Positions 30,015-32,092 of a stretch of 32,092 bases of DNA are shown in pieces. The stretch lies in the NCBI GenBank assembly GCA_965652775.1, contig CBFGXP010000015.1, forward strand, positions 1 to 32,092, in the 5' to 3' direction. The notes under the pieces were generated by a model. It was given only the letters and a program-made list of their open reading frames with translations, had not been told where the DNA came from and ran no database searches. Numbering within the stretch: position 1 is the stretch's first letter; every line of letters begins with the position of its first letter. The stretch comes from VBAS01 sp965652775 (GTDB taxonomy: Bacteria > Bacteroidota > Bacteroidia > Chitinophagales > Chitinophagaceae). A program made the translations under genes and the position numbers.

Positions 30015-30269
30015 ATGACAACAGAAATGATTGAAAAATTTGTTGAAGGTAAAGGAAGAGAGGACCAGACGATAAATATTCATTTTAAGGAGCGCAGTAC
30101 CGTTACAGGCGTTTTTATCCGGACTGCCGATTATGGAGAATTGAAATTGAAAAATTTGTGGCGTATAGTTAGTCATGCGAAAATTGAAGAATGGAGAAAA
30201 ACAAAAAATTTAGATCTTGCCAGAATCTTCAACGGTCTTTCATTTACTCGTCTTACTGAAGAGCAATAA
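30015..30269 (+). CDS. Small protein of unknown function (84 aa)
   Basis: 84 residues, soluble and basic. The core reads TINIHFKERSTVTGVFIRT, then ADYGELKLKNLWRIVSHAKI, a short beta-rich segment whose strand order loosely resembles an Sm-like or barrel turn, followed by a helical tail (EEWRKTKNLDLARIFNGLSF). I do not recognise a family; the barrel resemblance is impressionistic. A near-promoter box (GATCTTTG) lies about 20 bases upstream. The gene at 30303 follows 33 bases after its stop, and the two are probably co-transcribed. Confidence 0.7.
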   Translation: MTTEMIEKFVEGKGREDQTINIHFKERSTVTGVFIRTADYGELKLKNLWRIVSHAKIEEWRKTKNLDLARIFNGLSFTRLTEEQ

Positions 30270-30302
30270 TTTTAGTTGATTAGTTCTTAAAAAAGCATTT
30301 AT

Positions 30303-30656
30303 ATGTTCTTACATACTTGGCGAAAATATCTTCCTGTAATTATTTTGCTGATGAAACGTTCCGGCAAAAGCGAGCAGGTATTAGATATGAATCAAACGGA
30401 TTTTGAACGTGCAGCAGGTGGGAAAAAAGCGAAACTCACTTTTTCAAGTCTGAAGCTTGATAATGGCCGCACCAACTATGATGCAAATTATTCACCGCTT
30501 GCAAAAGATCTGATCGCGGTTCTCCAGGAGAATGATCAGACCGGCGCACTGATGAAACAGAAACAGTTTGAGTTTTCTTTGAATTCAAGTTTTCAATTGA
30601 CTATAAGGAACACCACGACCGTTAGCGAAGAAAAGGAAGAAAAGGTTGTTGGGTAG
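30303..30656 (+). CDS. Small protein of unknown function (117 aa)
   Basis: 117 residues, no signal peptide. It opens with an aromatic/basic stretch (MFLHTWRKYLPVIILLMKRS) that could contact a membrane, then QVLDMNQTDFERAAGGKKAKLTFS, NNGRTNYDANYSPLAKDLIAVLQ-type sequence and a short repetitive TTTVSEEKEEK tail. I recall similar hypothetical proteins in related genomes but no assigned function. The pair with the 84-residue gene 33 bases upstream looks operonic. It converges with the helicase gene. Confidence 0.7.
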   Translation: MFLHTWRKYLPVIILLMKRSGKSEQVLDMNQTDFERAAGGKKAKLTFSSLKLDNGRTNYDANYSPLAKDLIAVLQENDQTGALMKQKQFEFSLNSSFQLTIRNTTTVSEEKEEKVVG

Positions 30657-30706
30657 AACCAAACGGGCTTTATTTGATTGATTTTTAAATGCCGCTATAA
30701 TATTAT

Positions 30707-31951
30707 TTATGCTCTTTGTGTAAATGCCCTGCTATGTTTTTTTCTCATTCCTCCGGGCCTGCTACTTCCATAAGAGGAATTTCCAGTTGGTTGTATAATG
30801 TCATGCATTCCGGGGACATCAAATGAATGAGATTTTACAATGGGAATCTGCTTTTTGATCAACTTCTGTATATCACTTAAAAATATTTTTTCACTCCAGT
30901 CGCAAAAAGATATGGCAACGCCTTTTGCGCCAGCGCGGCCGGTTCTTCCAATCCTATGTACATAAGTTTCCGGCACATTGGGCAATTCAAAGTTGATCAC
31001 ATGTGTCAGTTCATCAATATCAATTCCACGGGCAGCAATATCAGTAGCAACTAATACACGGGTGCGTTTAGCTTTAAAATTCTCTAAAGCTCGTTGTCTT
31101 GCTGCTTGTGCTTTATTCCCATGAATGGCTTCTGTACGAATACCCGCATTGTTTAGCATACGGGCAAGCTTATCCGCAGCATGTTTCATTTGTGTAAACA
31201 ATAGCACAGTTTCAATTGAATGATCTTTCAATAAGTGAACAAGCAATGCTTGTTTATTATGCTTTTCCGTATAATATACGGATTGTTGAATCAGGTCAAC
31301 TGTCGTTGCGGGCGGTGTCACTTCCACTTTCACGGGGTTGTCTAAAAGCATTGCAGCCAATTGCTTTATCTCGTTAGGCATGGTTGCCGAGAAAAAAAGC
31401 GTCTGCCTCTTTGATGGAAGCCGGGTGATGATGCGCTTTACATCATGTACAAAACCCATATCAAGCATCCTGTCGGCTTCGTCAAGCACGAAGAATTGAA
31501 TATCTCTTAATGTAACATGTCCTTGTTGCATCAGATCGAGCAAACGACCGGGGGTTGCCACTAAAATATCTACACCGCGACGAATAGCCTGTACCTGGCT
31601 ATGTTGCGAAACGCCACCAAAAATTACATGATGACGCAAGGGTAGGTAACGCCCATAAGCACGGATGCTTTCGCCAATTTGAATTGCCAATTCCCTGGTC
31701 GGAGTAAGTATAAGGGCTTTTATTTTATGTTGAGACTGCTCTGCTTTCTGTTTCTCTTCATGCATCAGCTGAAGTATAGGAAGAACAAATGCTGCAGTTT
31801 TACCAGTGCCGGTTTGCGCACAACCAAGCAGGTCTCTTTTTTGTAAAATGACTGGAATAGATTTTTCTTGCACAGGGGTAGGATGAGTATATCCTTCTTT
31901 ATCAAGGGCCTGTAAAACAGGCTCGATGAGCTGTAAATTGTTAAATGACAC
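30707..31951 (-). CDS. DEAD-box RNA helicase (RhlE-like)
   Basis: ATP-dependent RNA remodelling enzyme, cytosolic, about 414 residues. Motifs: Q-motif GYTHPTPVQEKSIP (about 20-33), Walker A AQTGTGKT (45-52), PTRELA, GG and TPGRLLD, DEAD (VLDEADRMLDMGF), SAT, and HRIGRTGR in the second domain, then a basic C-terminal tail. The frame begins at a TTG at 31990, but GTG 31951 (SFNNLQLIEPVLQAL) matches the RhlE N-terminus and is preferred. Likely in ribosome assembly or mRNA turnover; many relatives are cold-induced. No promoter box was found upstream; only 100 bases remain before the right edge. Confidence 0.93.
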   Translation of the reverse strand: MSFNNLQLIEPVLQALDKEGYTHPTPVQEKSIPVILQKRDLLGCAQTGTGKTAAFVLPILQLMHEEKQKAEQSQHKIKALILTPTRELAIQIGESIRAYGRYLPLRHHVIFGGVSQHSQVQAIRRGVDILVATPGRLLDLMQQGHVTLRDIQFFVLDEADRMLDMGFVHDVKRIITRLPSKRQTLFFSATMPNEIKQLAAMLLDNPVKVEVTPPATTVDLIQQSVYYTEKHNKQALLVHLLKDHSIETVLLFTQMKHAADKLARMLNNAGIRTEAIHGNKAQAARQRALENFKAKRTRVLVATDIAARGIDIDELTHVINFELPNVPETYVHRIGRTGRAGAKGVAISFCDWSEKIFLSDIQKLIKKQIPIVKSHSFDVPGMHDIIQPTGNSSYGSSRPGGMRKKHSRAFTQRA

Positions 31952-32092
31952 GAATTTCTTTTTAGATAATAAAAATGGTAAGGCTATCAATAATTAAATG
32001 ATACTTTACCTGCCTTACGTTAAAGCCTTCACTGCATTTTGGAGGAGAAATTAAACTACACCAGGCGGGAGAGCACTAACATCAAGAACAAC

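Overview
The window looks like a chromosomal segment of a Bacteroidota bacterium, most likely Chitinophagaceae or a close relative. The evidence is (i) AT-rich intergenic DNA with repeated matches to the Bacteroidota sigma promoter (TAnnTTTG, sometimes with TTG about 20 bases upstream), (ii) start codons without Shine-Dalgarno sequences, and (iii) lineage-typical genes: DUF4294, a GldL-like mini-protein, LytS/LytTR pairs, BshB1, YfiT/DinB, a long CcmF and short family-restricted hypotheticals. I see no rRNA, tRNA, CRISPR array, insertion sequence or phage gene. It reads as ordinary housekeeping chromosome with several lineage-specific islands.

Layout. 1-4.9 kb: a partial aspartate kinase (leftward) diverges from fructose-1,6-bisphosphatase, a GNAT acetyltransferase, an orphan ABC ATPase, a YfiT-type thiol transferase and a NUDIX hydrolase. 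4.9-9.7 kb (leftward): a PAS/HATPase sensor protein without the usual phospho-acceptor histidine; an operon of macrodomain protein, GldL-like mini membrane protein and FolC; then a TonB-like single-span protein ending in a clear terminator. 10-16 kb (leftward): a membrane protein, a radical SAM protein, two transporters (EamA, MFS) and an SDR oxidoreductase in near-contiguous order, and a ureohydrolase (agmatinase family). 16.2-24.1 kb (rightward): a cytochrome c maturation pair (CcmE with CxxxY, and CcmF), a DUF4294 protein, BshB1, a membrane fatty-acid desaturase, an acyl-CoA dehydrogenase and a YggS/PLP-binding protein. 24.2-26.2 kb (leftward): a tight operon of an intradiol-dioxygenase-like lipoprotein, an NHL-like propeller with a C-terminal anchor and a four-span membrane protein. 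26.4-28.7 kb (rightward): a LytS-type kinase, an overlooked 36-residue membrane peptide overlapping the next gene, a LytTR regulator and a DoxX-like protein. 28.8-32 kb: an exported unknown protein, a VOC protein, two small unknown genes and a DEAD-box helicase.

How the genes relate. Two genes point to bacillithiol use (YfiT/BstA-like transferase and BshB1). CcmE/CcmF indicate cytochrome c assembly through a CxxxY haem chaperone, although ccmABC are not here. The desaturase and acyl-CoA dehydrogenase are lipid functions next to each other but under separate promoters. The best candidates for something undescribed are the micropeptide wedged between the LytS and LytTR genes, the histidine-less sensor protein, the envelope operon at 24.2-26.2 kb, and a promoter built into a terminator ahead of the macrodomain gene. 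A recurring feature is phrase-like imperfect repeats that fill intergenic gaps and in one case form the 5' end of a gene.

Promoter matches corrected several start codons. In five genes the TAnnTTTG box ends 17-20 bases before the start I prefer.
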